64,000 nt of DNA from Caprella mutica. Taxonomy: Eukaryota > Arthropoda > Malacostraca > Amphipoda > Caprellidae. Position 1 is the first letter of the stretch. Each line of letters starts with the position of its first letter. Location: the NCBI GenBank assembly GCA_947561585.1, contig CANNZV010000937.1, positions 62,001 through 126,000 of the forward strand. The letters run 5' to 3'. Position numbers and translations under genes: made by a program. The notes below the pieces were generated by a model, which searched no databases, had not been told where the DNA came from, and saw only the letters and a program-made list of their open reading frames with translations. Positions 23,918 to 35,599 of this stretch are shown here, in pieces.

Positions 23918-24190
23918 TATAGTAGGCACTATCAATGACTATATCTCAAGTCCAAACATTATAGTTCATTGTACATTTTTATCTAAATTGTTATTAGTGA
24001 TAACGAATTGAGCTTTTGGATAAGAAATCACTGTATATTTTCATCACGTGATAGCATGACGGTGCAGTTTTCGCATGTTCACTTAGGGTAAAGTGACAGT
24101 TACCACATGGCAAATAAAAAAAAACTCGAAAATTTCAATAGAATAATATTAGAAAATAAAGAACGAGTTAAAAAATCTTGTTCTTGGTAA

Positions 24191-24446
24191 TTGACCAGAA
24201 ATTGCGATTAACTTGACCAGAAATTGAAACCAAATTGACCAGAAAATGCGATCAAATTGACCAGGAAAAACGATTAAATTGACCAGAAATTGAGACCAAA
24301 TTGACCAGAAAATGCGATCAAATTGACCAGAAATAACTATCAAATTTTCCAGAAATTGCGACCAAACTGACCAGAAATTGAAAACAAATTGTCCAGAGAT
24401 TGAGACAAAATTGACCAGAAATTGCGACCAAACTGACCATAATTTG
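24191..24446. repeat. 22-bp minisatellite
   Basis: About eleven to twelve units of 'ttgaccagaaattgcgacc' plus 'aaa', with alternating variants ('aaaatgcgatc', 'aaattgagacc'). It lies between the unknown two-exon gene and the 5' side of the zinc-finger gene. An open frame on the minus strand across it is repeat-derived. Confidence 0.9.
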
Positions 24447-25296
24447 ATTGAACAGAGATATGGCTTTAATGTTGCAATTAATTGTTAAAAAATATATCTC
24501 CTATTGCTATAATAACCAGCCGATTAGTTTGACTTGTACTTATCGAGTTATCGAGTGAAATTGATACACAGAATCAATATTTACATTTATTTATATAACT
24601 TATATTTACAAATCATTGCATTCTGAAAGTTTTTGCAATGGAATCTTTTGCTGGCGACAATCCCCAGTAAAGTGAAAGTCTTAACGTCTATGTGACTATG
24701 AGATGAATTTCAATTGATGATTTTAGAAGGTAAACCTACTTAGATGTGTTCTATTGCCCTACTTATCACATGTCTAAGAAATAGTCCTGAGCTAGAAGGG
24801 TTTGTTCCTGGGATATTAAGGCGATATGATAGGCAAGAAGGATTTATTCCTGGGATATATAGTTCCTTAAAATCACAGGAATAAATTCTTCTCGCCATGG
24901 ATATTGTCCTTAAATGTTATTATTAATAATTATTTTAATATCCTCGGAATATTCTTGAATGTAGTTCATAAAAGTCACCAAATATTAGATAAATGTAAAA
25001 ATTATATATAATTTATTACTTATGATATAGAAAATTATTTTTAACTCCTCAATTTCACTTAGAGTTAAAACTATCATTATAGATAAATATCCTCAAACTT
25101 AAAAGAAATGACAATTTAATATTAATTCTTCATATGAAACTCGATTAAGTACACATATATAAAAATTAATTAATTTCTAATCTCCTTATATGAACATTCA
25201 ATTATGATTCGAATATAAATTTTACAAATTCATCATAAAAGAATAATAATTTTTTTAGCACTGTAAAATCAAGGAATCATCATTATTTTGTTTCAA
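24447..25296. other. No gene seen; 3' flank of the two-exon gene
   Basis: AT-rich. A 'tttatt' (minus-strand AATAAA) near 25010 could serve as a distant polyadenylation signal for the gene ending at 25297. Otherwise empty by eye; a 'gcgatatgataggcaagaag' / 'ataaattcttctcgccatgg' pair around 24820-24900 hints at a decayed inverted repeat. Confidence 0.45.
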
Positions 25297-28200
25297 TTAC
25301 GACAAATTCTTCAATTCCTTCTCAATATCCACAAAGTCTCCTTCAAAGAATATGTCATCCTCCAAGAAATCGCAGTCCTCCATATCAGATGGCGCATACG
25401 AACTCACAGAGTCAGTGTTCAATCTCTGTCTGGGAAGAGACTTCCTTCTCTGCAGAAGAGCATTTATCTTCTCACTGATGTTGCTGATCGTCAGTTCTTC
25501 TTCGGAAATTTCAGGAACTTTTTTCGGAATCTGAGGAGCTCCATCTTGTAATGACGTTTTGGCAGACAGATCGTTAAGTGGATTCTCTGTCCGAAATCTA
25601 GATGGTTCATCAAGAGGAGATTTTGAAGTTCCTTTTCTAGAAGAGTTAGAGTTAGTTGAATTTGGTGTAATACCACTTTCAGACTCCTCGTTTATAGTTT
25701 CTACCAACTGGCCAACACTCAAAGTATTTGAGGCATGTAGAATATTGGAAGTACTATGCATTGAAGATCCAAATAGAAGTTGACCGGCACTAAAAGTAGA
25801 ATTTTTGCTAATGCTACTATCAAACTGACCGAAATTACAATTTCGTGATAGATTCATTAATGTTTCTATGTTCTCAGCCTTAGATTCTTTAGAGGACACA
25901 ATACTTTCATCAACACTGTCATTTGAAGTTGTGTGACTATCGGCATATTGATTGTCCTCAATAATTTCTTCATTAGGTGACACCTCTTCGGTTATATCTT
26001 CAGAAACTTCACTAGCAAAGGACTCGTCATTTGTGTTTCTGTGAATACTAGAACTTCTGTTAGTTCCTATTACTTCTGATTGAACTTCTTCTATTTTAGA
26101 AGAAGATTGGGTAGAACTATTTGATTTCCTAGATGAGGAATATCTAGGCGACATTTCTTTTTTAGACTGAATATTCCCTGTCAACTCGTTAGATCTTTCC
26201 AGCTCCGACGCATTTTTTATGTTAGTGTTCATCATATTTTCAGAAATTGTGTATGTTTGTCCAAGAGACCATTTATTTTTATCTTCGAGGAAGGCGTCAA
26301 GTTTAGACTGTTTAGTAAAAGAATGATCCTTTTGAGAATTCTGATTGGAAACTCTCGACAAATCTGCTGTTTCATCGTTCAGGCTGTTGATTTTCTCTAA
26401 AGTCGCTGCACTTTCTTTCGTATTGGATCGCTCCATTGGATGTCTATTACCTACTACATTGTCACCACTAATACCAATTCGACGAGGTTCGCGAATATTA
26501 TGATTCGGTTCAACAGATTCTTCATGATCCTGATTAACTTGAAAACTACTACCCATTGAAGTCGATTTATTAGATGCACTCATCCTTCTACTATTATCAG
26601 TCTGCATTGCAGAATCTCTTTTATCTTCAGGAAACTTTTTCTTGATTCTTAATTTACGGACGGGATATTCTGTGGGGAGACTCTCCATTTTTTCTTGTAT
26701 CTTTCTTTCAACTTCTCGTTTGATGTGTTTTTCCAATTCAGAATCCACCATCATTCTTCGAAGGAAAGTTGTTCTGGTTTGTTGAATTACTGGATTTTTC
26801 TTCCTGATCAATTTCGTTGGATGACCCAACCAGCCAGAAGGATTTGCAGAACTGATAACAATAGAATTTTCTTTGATTTTCGAATGTGATTTACTTTGAT
26901 GGGAGATTACATCTTCAACAAATATTTTTGATTTCTGCTCAGAATTTTTTCTATCAAGATGTTTATGTAGATATTTGGGTAATAATTTATCTTCTTCATT
27001 ATAATCGGCAAGGTTTACCACATTTTCTTTTTCGAAATATACCCTATTTGTTTTCTTTGGTGACTTTACACTGTCTTTATATCCATCATCTTCACTACTT
27101 TCAGCTTCTATGTAATCATTGTCCAAATAACAAGCTAAATTCTTGTATATTTTAGAGATAGAAGATGTCCTATTACTACCTCCTATATATTCAATTATAT
27201 AAGGATTTTCATATAATATATTGCTTTTCCATTTTTTGCTACTCTTTGAGATCAATTTTGAGATGGCTCTCTCTAAGCAAAGATTATTTCTGTACCCAAT
27301 ATTTGAATTGATGGCATCTATTATACTTTCTGAAGTGATATTGTGATTAGGAAAGTTACTAGCATGATAAGACCGTTTAGATTTCTTTTGAAATAACTGA
27401 ACTGTGACTGCCAAACCGAGATTTCCAAATGGAATTCCATTCAATGACAGTACAATGTTATCTTTGATCAATGGTTTCAATTTATTATCATTCAGTCTTA
27501 TACTACTGCAAAATTCATGTTTTCCGAGGAGCAATATTGGAGTTTTTGAAATATCAACAATTTCAGTATGGACAACAATCGATATATCAGTTGAATCATT
27601 TATTTTTTCTTTTGATAGCCTTTTTCTGATCCTTTCATACAAATATTCGCTGTCGTATGAACTGTTCAAATCTACTTTCAGTTCCGGTTTCTTCAACTCC
27701 AGAAATCTCTTTAAAATTTCATCTTCAGTTGCCGATAAATTCGTTGCATGGCCACAATTTGCAGAAAGTTCGGATTTTGCCGGAACTGCAAAGAGAACAG
27801 TTCTTCCCCTGTTGAAGATGAAGTTGCCGCAGTTGATGTAGCTCTCTTCCACTGCTAAAGGCAGATGAACATGTCCTGCTTGCACCTTTTTCGAATGTTC
27901 TGCCAACTCTTGTGGGGTGAGGAATGGTATGATGATATCGGGACAATTTGTCACCTGAAATAGAAAGGAAAATACAATGATCATGCCATAATTAAATTAA
28001 AATTATGTCTAGATTAAACTTTTCACCGAATGCCACGAATTTTCTTGCTAACTTCCAAAATAAAATCGTATATTTATCATGTAAAATTTTTCTAATTTTG
28101 AATAATTCCGTTAATTCTGCTTCGATACATCAATTTAAAAAATATGAAAAAGTTTTATAATTATTATAACATGCATATGACTAAATTCAAATTGAATTGA

Positions 28201-28385
28201 ACAAAAATATGTTGAAAAGTAAGCTTATTTTGAAGGAGTAATAAGATTGATAAATCCCTATTATCTTCAATCCTCACCCGTATTATGACGACTGGACACG
28301 CAGCTTCTTTCTCGAATTCTGCAGTGGGAGGGGGATGGCACAACTCCAAAGTACCTAACACAGCATCAATCAATCCCAGTAACAT
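25297..28385 (-). CDS. Uncharacterised Ser-rich protein, two exons, ~921 residues
   Basis: Function unknown to me. Exon 1 is 28385-28278 (36 codons, MLLGLIDAVLGTLELCH then ..CPVVIIR) and exon 2 is 27954-25297 (885 residues plus stop); the junction CGG|gtgagg ... ttcag|GTGACA keeps phase 0. The N-terminal ~200 residues look folded: alternating hydrophobic stretches such as VTNCPDIIIPFLTPQELAEH and PFGNLGLAVTVQLF, which could be a beta-sandwich (C2-like) domain, though I cannot confirm that. A basic helix rich in Lys, Glu and Arg (MVDSELEKHIKREVERKIQE) lies near residue 430. The remaining half is Ser/Asn/Glu-rich and probably disordered, ending in an acidic segment (DMEDCDFLEDDIFFEGDF). No signal peptide or membrane segments. 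An acceptor-like 'tttcacag' lies just before the ATG, so an additional upstream exon is possible. It shares its upstream region with Vha16. Confidence 0.8.
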
Positions 28386-29509
28386 GCTGTGAAATATTTA
28401 ACTATTTCGATGAGTGCAATCATTAGGCGTCAGTTCTGAGTCACGAAAATTGACATTAGGTATATATGTACCAAATAATATGAGCACAGTACTTATGTAT
28501 ATATGAACGTATGTGATTTCTGAAAGACTAATATTTAGCCTACAATTGTAACATAGCATGAACGTACTGCTACTACCGTATTGATAAATGCATATATGAA
28601 CGTATGTGATTTCTGAAAGACTAATATTTAGCCTACAATTGTAACATAGCATGAACGTACTGCTACTACCGTATTGATAAATGCACTACGTAGATATATT
28701 CGCAATTATATCTATCCAACGGAATAACTGCTTAAAACCTCTCAATCGCTTCCAATTTGAATTTAAGTGGAAGTAGAACGTTTGTTTGTTGGATAATATA
28801 TCACATGGGTTACCTAGCAACGAGTATGCCAATAAATTCCTTAAAACCAAGTTTAATTATTATTATCTATTGAAATTACATTGATAGTGGAAGTCTTTTA
28901 TATTTTAGATTATAATTTTCAATATGAATCGTTGACTTTAGAACTTTTTGAAACTGCATTAATAAGTGTAGAATTAGTTGATTATTGAAGAAATTTATTA
29001 ACTTACCTACTACTCATTCAGTTTCTCCATCAATTAAATTGAAAAATTGTTGAAATACATTCAAATTAAATATTTTTTAAAAATAAAATATATAAAATAA
29101 AAATATGAAATGCGGATCCAACAGAATCAGCTGAATTTTATGTAGAAATCCCCTTCAACCTGGTGAACATATGATTTTGTGCCTACAGCATTACTGTTAC
29201 GACATTTGATTGGATTAGAGAATCTTTATCAACGAATCACGAGCTCGTATAGAAAGCTGCTACTACCCTAAAAGACTTGTAACAAATTACACCATTCGTT
29301 CTCATTTCCTTGAGCTTTGTAAACAGTGCTCTGATTGGCTGTTCATATAGTCATTCACCAATCACATTTCAAAGCAGAATTTGGTCAATAGTCACGGGAT
29401 CTGCTAGTTGATACGGCACTTGCGCATAGTCAACAGTGGATATTCTGAAGTGATATAGTTCTAAGTGTAGTCTCTCTTGCCTCTTGTGTTAGAAAATTAA
29501 TTAAACAAA
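28386..29509. promoter_or_regulatory. Shared upstream region of the unknown gene and Vha16
   Basis: The two genes start head-to-head 1.1 kb apart. The right half (about 29200-29509) should contain the Vha16 promoter and 5' UTR. No TATA box is obvious. The left part holds the 93-bp tandem duplication at 28501-28685. Co-regulation from one bidirectional promoter is possible but only inferred from geometry. Confidence 0.5.
28501..28685. repeat. Exact 93-bp tandem duplication
   Basis: 28501-28593 and 28594-28685 are essentially identical, each starting 'atatgaacgtatgtgatttc' and ending 'cgtattgataaatgca'. The lack of differences indicates a recent duplication. Confidence 0.95.
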
Positions 29510-32500
29510 ATGGGATCTACCGAAGTTGCCACCGAAAACCCTATGTATTCTCCATTTTTCGGAGTAATGGGAGCCACATCTGCTATGGTTTTCAGTGGTA
29601 AGTTTATTTTAATTCTATTAAATTTCTTAACACTGCCTCTTACTTTATTTGATCAATGAAATTTAATTCTGTAGGAATTAACCTATTTATTAATTTATCT
29701 TCCTTCATATTGATAGAACTGTATATTATAAACCTTTCATTTTACCAATGTTGAAATTAAGTTACTAAATTCTGTACAAGAGAATTTGATATTCAAAGCC
29801 AATAGGCTCAGAGGCTGGGTGGGAGAATTTGATTAATGTTAAACCTATGAAGATATTCATGTGCCTTATGAGTCACCATATTATATTAAACCAGATTAGT
29901 AAAAACTAGGTACAAAGATTTTTTCCAGATATTGCTTTAGTTTGTAATGGTTCTCAATAGCCATTTGGTAGTAAAATAGGGTCACGCAGGTAATTACGAC
30001 ACTTTAATTTTTAATTGCGGCCCTCACAAGAGAGTCTCTAAAACATTTTGAATCGAAATTACATTCAAATGTTGCATAGCTATCAAAAGAAGCACAGTGA
30101 ATGCTATAATTTATTAATTTAAGTTTTTAATGTGTGTTTTGAAGCTATGATGTTTCAGTTGTTAGAGGCCGCAGTTAGTGAGTGTGCCGCAATTTACCTG
30201 CGTGACCCTACTAAAATTGGTACCTTCTCAGTTCTCTGCCCCCAGTTTGTAGGGTCACGCAGGTAAATTGCGGCCCTTTAATTTCTAATTGCGGCCCTCT
30301 CAAGATAGTCTCTAAAACATTCTGAACCAAAATTACATTAAAATTTTGCATAGCTATCAAAAAAAGCGTAGTGCATGCTACAATTTATTAACTTAAGTTT
30401 TTAACGTATGTTTTGAATTTATGATGTTTCTGCTGTAAGAGGCCGCAGTTAGTCAGTGTGCCGCAATTTACCTGCTTGACCCTATTTGGTGCACTGAACT
30501 GAGTGAACTCCTGACTTTTTCAAAAATCTGAGAAATAGCTTTAGCTGCCAACATTTTTCATCAATTTGACATTTGTCTAGTCCTCCAACATTTTTCCAAT
30601 TTCCCCTCCAAAAATTAATGGTAATACAGGAATTAATAGCTAAATATCCTCCGACATAGCAGGATTTTTTTTATTAGAGAAATTAAATATCTCCTGATAT
30701 GGATATATCATTGGAATTTAGATTTACCATCAAATACAATCTGGCTCTGCCCTTTTCATTCATATGAATAAATATGATTCCTACCACTACCCAAACTGCC
30801 ACTCTGCAAACAGCAAAGCATGCACAATCAATCTCCACACTTTGGATATTTAGTTTTTTGGGTATAATTTGTCTCCAAATATTTTCAAATTTCTCTCCAA
30901 AATAATAGGCTAAAATCTCAAAATACTCTCCAATAATATCATGTAAACATTATAAAACATGGGAATTATTTGGTGCCGGATTCATTCAGGAGACTAATTT
31001 CAAATCCTCAATAAGTTATAAATGCGGCCCTGAAAATCGAAAATTGGAAATTGGAATTGCCTATGGCTACATACTTCTATTCCTCATCCTGTTACCCCAG
31101 TCTGCAGAATGTGTCTCTTCTTTTGCACCAGTCTGTATTTTGTGGTAAATTTTTTTCCCTCAAATAATATTCTGGCAAAGTCAGTGGATTTTTAGCTATT
31201 TATTCCTATGTTACCATTAATTTTTGATGGATAAAAACCCAAAATAGAGGATTTCTTGGAGAAAACTTAACCCAGTCTGCAGATACTGATAAAGTGTTTG
31301 TTACAGTTTGTAGATATGATTTATTCTGTTCAGTTAAATTAATGTAAATACTAAATATAGAGATTGATTAATTCAGAAGTGTTCATAGCCAAATTAATGT
31401 AAATATAGGAATTAATTTGAAATCATTTGTATAGAATATCTCAAATATCTCCCATTTTCTGCAGACTGGCACTTTACCAATTCCTGCAGTCTGCGTCAGA
31501 TAAAGTTAATCAACAAATCTAAGCCTGAGTTCCTGAGCCATAATGTCTATATTACTATCAATTTTTTAGTGCCTACAGGCTACAGCTAATGGCTGAGCTG
31601 AGATTGACGGACTATAATGTAATTAATGCAAAATTCCACAGTTCATTCACTATTTTGTAAACTAATTTTTAAACATTTTATAATATTTATAGCTATTCAT
31701 AATTTTAAGAATAATTAAATCTGGTTTCAAAGGAACCTTGTTTTTAGAATTTATTATAGGAGCTAATATTTATCTATTTGGAAAGTTATCTACTTGGACC
31801 ACAAATGCTTATATATTGTTTGATATCAACAAACTCTTTCTTCATTAGACTATTTGCTTACCTAAAGAATGAATTAATCAGTCTGCAGAATATTGGATAT
31901 AATGATATATCCAATCCTGAATTTCTTCCTATTCACAATTTCACACATTTATTTTACTCAAACCAGATTCTAAATTAGAGGATTTCTGTTCAAACTCTCA
32001 GTTTCTAGACTCTATAATTAGCATGTCTTGTCAACTTTTCTTAGAGAATTTTTATTTAATCTTAAATAAAATCTTGTTGAAATCTAAGAGTTAAACATTT
32101 TTTTCATCTTGAAAGTTAGAACCTTTATACAAATCCTAGATTTCCAAATGTAGAACATATTCTAAAACTTATGCTCTCCCTCGTAAATGAGAGTAGTTTA
32201 TTTAAAGTTTCAATCAGCATATTGGCAGTACATTCCAAATTTTGAACTTCATAAGTATATAATAAATATGCTAGCAAAGTCAATGAATGTTTTAATCTAA
32301 TGTTAGAAGAACCAAACTCTCATTTGATTCTGAGATGCTGTTAGGAATTTCCAGTTAGTTCATCTCCATGAATGCCACAGTCTAATTAATATCTATTGTT
32401 ACTGAATTTCCACTGTTACAGTAGTATGACTTTATCAATTCAAATTGTAAGAATAATTCAGATTAGTTTTACAATTTCTTTGTAGCCTTTCAACAGACTC

Positions 32501-35452
32501 AAATTATAATATAACAAACTGATTAGTTGAATTTGAAGCTCTTCTTCAAGCAACATTTTTTGTTTTAATTGATGAGGTTTAGACTCATCATTATGCTTCT
32601 TAGCATATTTAAAGAATTTGATTAACAAAACTCTACAATAGCTGTTTAAGCATTGGTGATGTACCAATTCAGTATAGTGATGTTATCAAGTTTCTCGGTG
32701 TACAATTGGACTATAGATTGAATTTTTCACACCATATACATCATGTATGTTCTAAAGTATCAAAAGTGGCTGGTGTCCTCAGTAGGATTAATCATTGTAC
32801 ACCTATCGATATTTTGATTAGGTTATATTATAGTATTGTATATCCCTATTTGTCATATGGTATTCTTGCCTGGGGCGGAGCAGCTGACGTGCATCTAAAT
32901 CCTCTTGTAGTTATTCAAAAGCGCATAATCAGATCAATAACCTGTTCTGATTATTTGGCACCATCACAACCCTTATTTGCAAAAACTGAAATTCTCTGCA
33001 TTGATGATATTTATAAACTTGCTATCGGCACTCACATGTACAAGCTTTCCTCCTCAGGCAATATTACTCTTCCCACTCATCATTATAGCACTAGATCTCA
33101 CACCAGAGCAGTTCCTACTTTTCAAAGATTGTCTCAATGCCAAAGGTCCCTAACTTTTATTGGTCCAAAAATTTGGAATAGCATTCCAGCAGAAATACAA
33201 AACTGTCCAACCATTAAATTTTTTAAAAAGAAATATAAGCACTACTTAATCAGTCTGTATGAGCAGTGAATTGATAAATTTTGTTAATCTCTTCCCTTTG
33301 TAAAGTCCTTATGACTATCTTTTTGTTGCCCAAAAAGTTCACAACGAACTTCGAATGGGCTTGAATTTATTTATTTTCCTTTCTCCATTTTTTTTTTTTT
33401 TTTTCACTATACTCTTTGTTAAATACTCTGATATAATGTACTGTACTGTTTATAATTCAATAAAATATTACTATTACTTCAGACTTGCTAATTTTCAGTC
33501 TAAATAAAAAGAATTTACAATTTGTTCCGAATGTAATTTAGGTCAGATGATTAATTCAATATAAAATATCCATATAAAAATATAAACCTATTATAGAAAT
33601 GTTCATTCAGATACTTTGGAAAATTATTTATAACTTAAACGTCAAATGTTATGTTTATGAAATTTTTATTGGAAATCAAAACAAAACGGTTTGCACAATC
33701 TTCTCGCTTAGTATCAGATTATTAGTGTTTCGTAACAATTATTTTTCCATTAAAAACAAGGATAAAATCTTTACAGAAGAGGAAATTCCTTCAGGTACTA
33801 CGAGTGAGGGGTTGAGTTCCCTGAAGGGGTGGATTATTGTATACAGTGTCAATTATTGTATTGTAATTATTATATTATTGTATACAGTGTCTGAAGAACT
33901 TCAAAACCATATAAAATATTTATTTTGAACTGTTTTTTTTACTCATGAGTGCAAATTAATGATGTAAGAACTTGGTTCTTTAATGTAATCTAACTCATTT
34001 TTTTCCTGGAGCCATGAGAGTATTTTCATAAAATTTCCTGCTTGTTCTATAAACAATGAAATGCTCATGAAGTTATATTGAAAATGAAACCTCCATGATG
34101 ATATGGATTTCCCGTTGAGTATGAATCTTTTCTATCAGTTATTATTACTGCAATTGCAATATTAGCTACAAGAACTATTATTTATATTTAAACAATTTCT
34201 CTAAAGGTATCATGCTGTTTTGTATAGTCATAAAAAGGTGAATAATCTATCACATATTGCATTAAAAATATGATCATTGTAAAATTGAGAAGTTTTCGAG
34301 GCCAAAAATACAATCTTTTATTTTCATTATGAATATTTCCTTTTGTCTTATAGTAAATAAAATATGTGTTTACATTGAATTGTTCCCACATAATATGTGA
34401 ATCTTCATTTCTCTGTTAATATATCTTGTACATTACTCTTAATGAAAAACAGAACGGCGTATTCTAATCTTTTGTTTATTTTTCAGCCCTAGGAGCAGCC
34501 TATGGCACAGCCAAATCAGGTGTGGGCATTGCTGCCATGTCCGTGATGAGACCAGAGCTCATCATGAAGTGCATCATCCCAGTTGTCATGGCTGGTATTA
34601 TCGCCATCTACGGGTTGGTGGTAGCTGTCCTGGTAGCCGGTCAGGTTGACGCTGCTGACAAGGGTTACTCCCTATACAAGTGAGTATTGCCATCTTGTAC
34701 ATTTTGTTGTATAATTAAATTTCGATTAAAACAGTCTGAAGACACATTTACTTACAAAAATTAACACAATGTTTTTACATGAAAACAAGAAGAATTAATT
34801 GTTTTTAATTGGGTATATTAGTTTTCCTTTTTATGATGTATATTTAACATGTGTTTTATTTCTACAGGGGCTTTGTTCATCTTGGTGCTGGTCTCTCTGT
34901 GGGTCTCTCAGGGTTAGCGGCTGGATTTGCTATTGGTATTGTCGGTGATGCCGGTGTGAGGGGAACTGCACAACAGCCCAGGCTATACGTTGGAATGATT
35001 CTCATTCTTATTTTTGCTGAAGTGAGTACACTAGAATTAACAACTGTGCTTATATAAATGGTTAGATATAGATAGTGTGTTTCTTGAGGGTGGCCTTTGA
35101 AAGTAAACTTCTGTCTACAAAATAACAAATTGTGGACTTGTTATGGAGGGATAAATTCTGAGTATATATCAGATGAATTTGTCCATAAAAAAGGACAATG
35201 ATTATTATTTAACTTTTATTTATTAGGTATCTATGATACCTTATATCAAAATAAAAGGTAAATTAATTTTTTTTTTTTTTTTCTTACGGGTCCGAAAATT
35301 TGGAAACTTCCGATAATTGGAAACTACTTACCTGATATCGCGTTTAATAATTCCTTGCTCAATGCTAAATTAATTTTCTCATCTTTCAGGTACTCGGATT
35401 GTATGGTCTGATTGTTGCCATTTACCTCTACACTAGGACCACTAGTGGTTAA
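29510..35452 (+). CDS. Vha16: V-type H+-ATPase 16-kDa proteolipid, subunit c
   Basis: Proteolipid of the V0 rotor that carries protons across endomembranes and apical membranes. Exons: 29510-29597, 34487-34679, 34868-35021, 35390-35452; all GT/AG, 165 residues, slightly longer than the ~159 usual in insects. Four membrane helices are evident: [20 protein letters not shown], the [18 protein letters not shown] segment, [20 protein letters not shown], and [20 protein letters not shown]. The proton-binding glutamate in helix 4 is residue 145, encoded by the very last codon of exon 3. GTAKSG and [16 protein letters not shown] are highly conserved family segments. The loop after helix 2 ([11 protein letters not shown]) and a C-terminal TTSG extension are the variable parts. 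The start context 'caaaATGG' is good. Intron 1 is 4.9 kb and loaded with transposon remains, including a LINE 3' end; intron 3 holds a family A remnant. Confidence 0.97.
29981..30211. mobile_element. Family D miniature element, copy 1
   Basis: Bounded by TA and inverted ends: 'gggtcacgcaggtaattacg' on the left, 'gccgcaatttacctgcgtga' plus 'ccc' on the right. Internal 'ttagagactctcttgtg'-type segment (minus strand) is shared by all copies. In Vha16 intron 1. Confidence 0.85.
30250..30483. mobile_element. Family D miniature element, copy 2
   Basis: About 40 bp after copy 1 and in the same orientation: starts 'gggtcacgcaggtaaattgc', ends 'gcaatttacctgcttgaccc', with the same internal order ('agtctctaaaacatt', 'gcatagctatcaaaa', 'gatgtttc', 'gaggccgcagttag'). 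Each copy is flanked by TA. Two adjacent, similar copies suggest a segmental duplication or repeated insertion. Confidence 0.85.
31285..31500 (-). repeat. Dispersed repeat family E ('ctgcag' ends)
   Basis: Minus-strand relative of 51230-51440 and 61205-61345. Shared landmarks: 'tgcagaatatgggagat', 'tgggatattctc', 'attaattcctatatttacat', 'cactttaccagtttctgcag' type ends. Several looser fragments with 'gcagtctg' lie at 30780-31270. Non-coding. Confidence 0.6.
32642..33480 (+). pseudogene. 5'-truncated LINE: C-terminal reverse transcriptase part and 3' tail
   Basis: An open frame continuous from about 32642 to 33269 (named part 32706-33269, 187 residues) encodes the region after the polymerase active site: [53 protein letters not shown], and a final [15 protein letters not shown]. 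This is typical of jockey/CR1-like ORF2 C-termini. A 3' UTR follows with a T-run (33390-33406) and an AATAAA near 33460. The catalytic core is absent, so it is a 5'-truncated, inactive insertion in Vha16 intron 1. The intact frame shows it is much younger than the relic at 4120-6900. Confidence 0.88.
35165..35335. mobile_element. Family A element, degraded, in Vha16 intron 3
   Basis: Core 'ggtatctatgatacctta' followed by a T-run, 'cttacgggtccgaaaatttg', 'gaaacttccgataattgg' and 'aaactacttacc', which is the right arm of family A. The left arm is largely lost. Confidence 0.65.
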
Positions 35453-35592
35453 GTCATTCCTTTAAGAATGTATGGGAAGTTGAGGGGAGAAACATCGCCT
35501 GTTACAGTTAGAGTTTTTAATGTTTGAGGGCAATAGCAATGCGGCTGGTTAATAGGTTGTACCATCTGATGAAGTGATAGAGTTGGGGTAGT

Positions 35593-35598
35593 AATAAA
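35593..35598 (+). terminator. Candidate Vha16 polyadenylation signal
   Basis: AATAAA 141 nt after the Vha16 stop codon. Other weaker candidates follow, so the 3' UTR may be longer. Confidence 0.45.
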
Positions 35599-35599
35599 C

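Noticed and set aside
24149..24343. 64-codon minus-strand open frame with repeated FWSI/FLV blocks
   Set aside because: A translation of the 22-bp minisatellite, not a membrane protein.
33599..33928. 109-codon frame after the LINE in Vha16 intron 1
   Set aside because: AT-rich, no motif, and outside the LINE similarity; likely chance.
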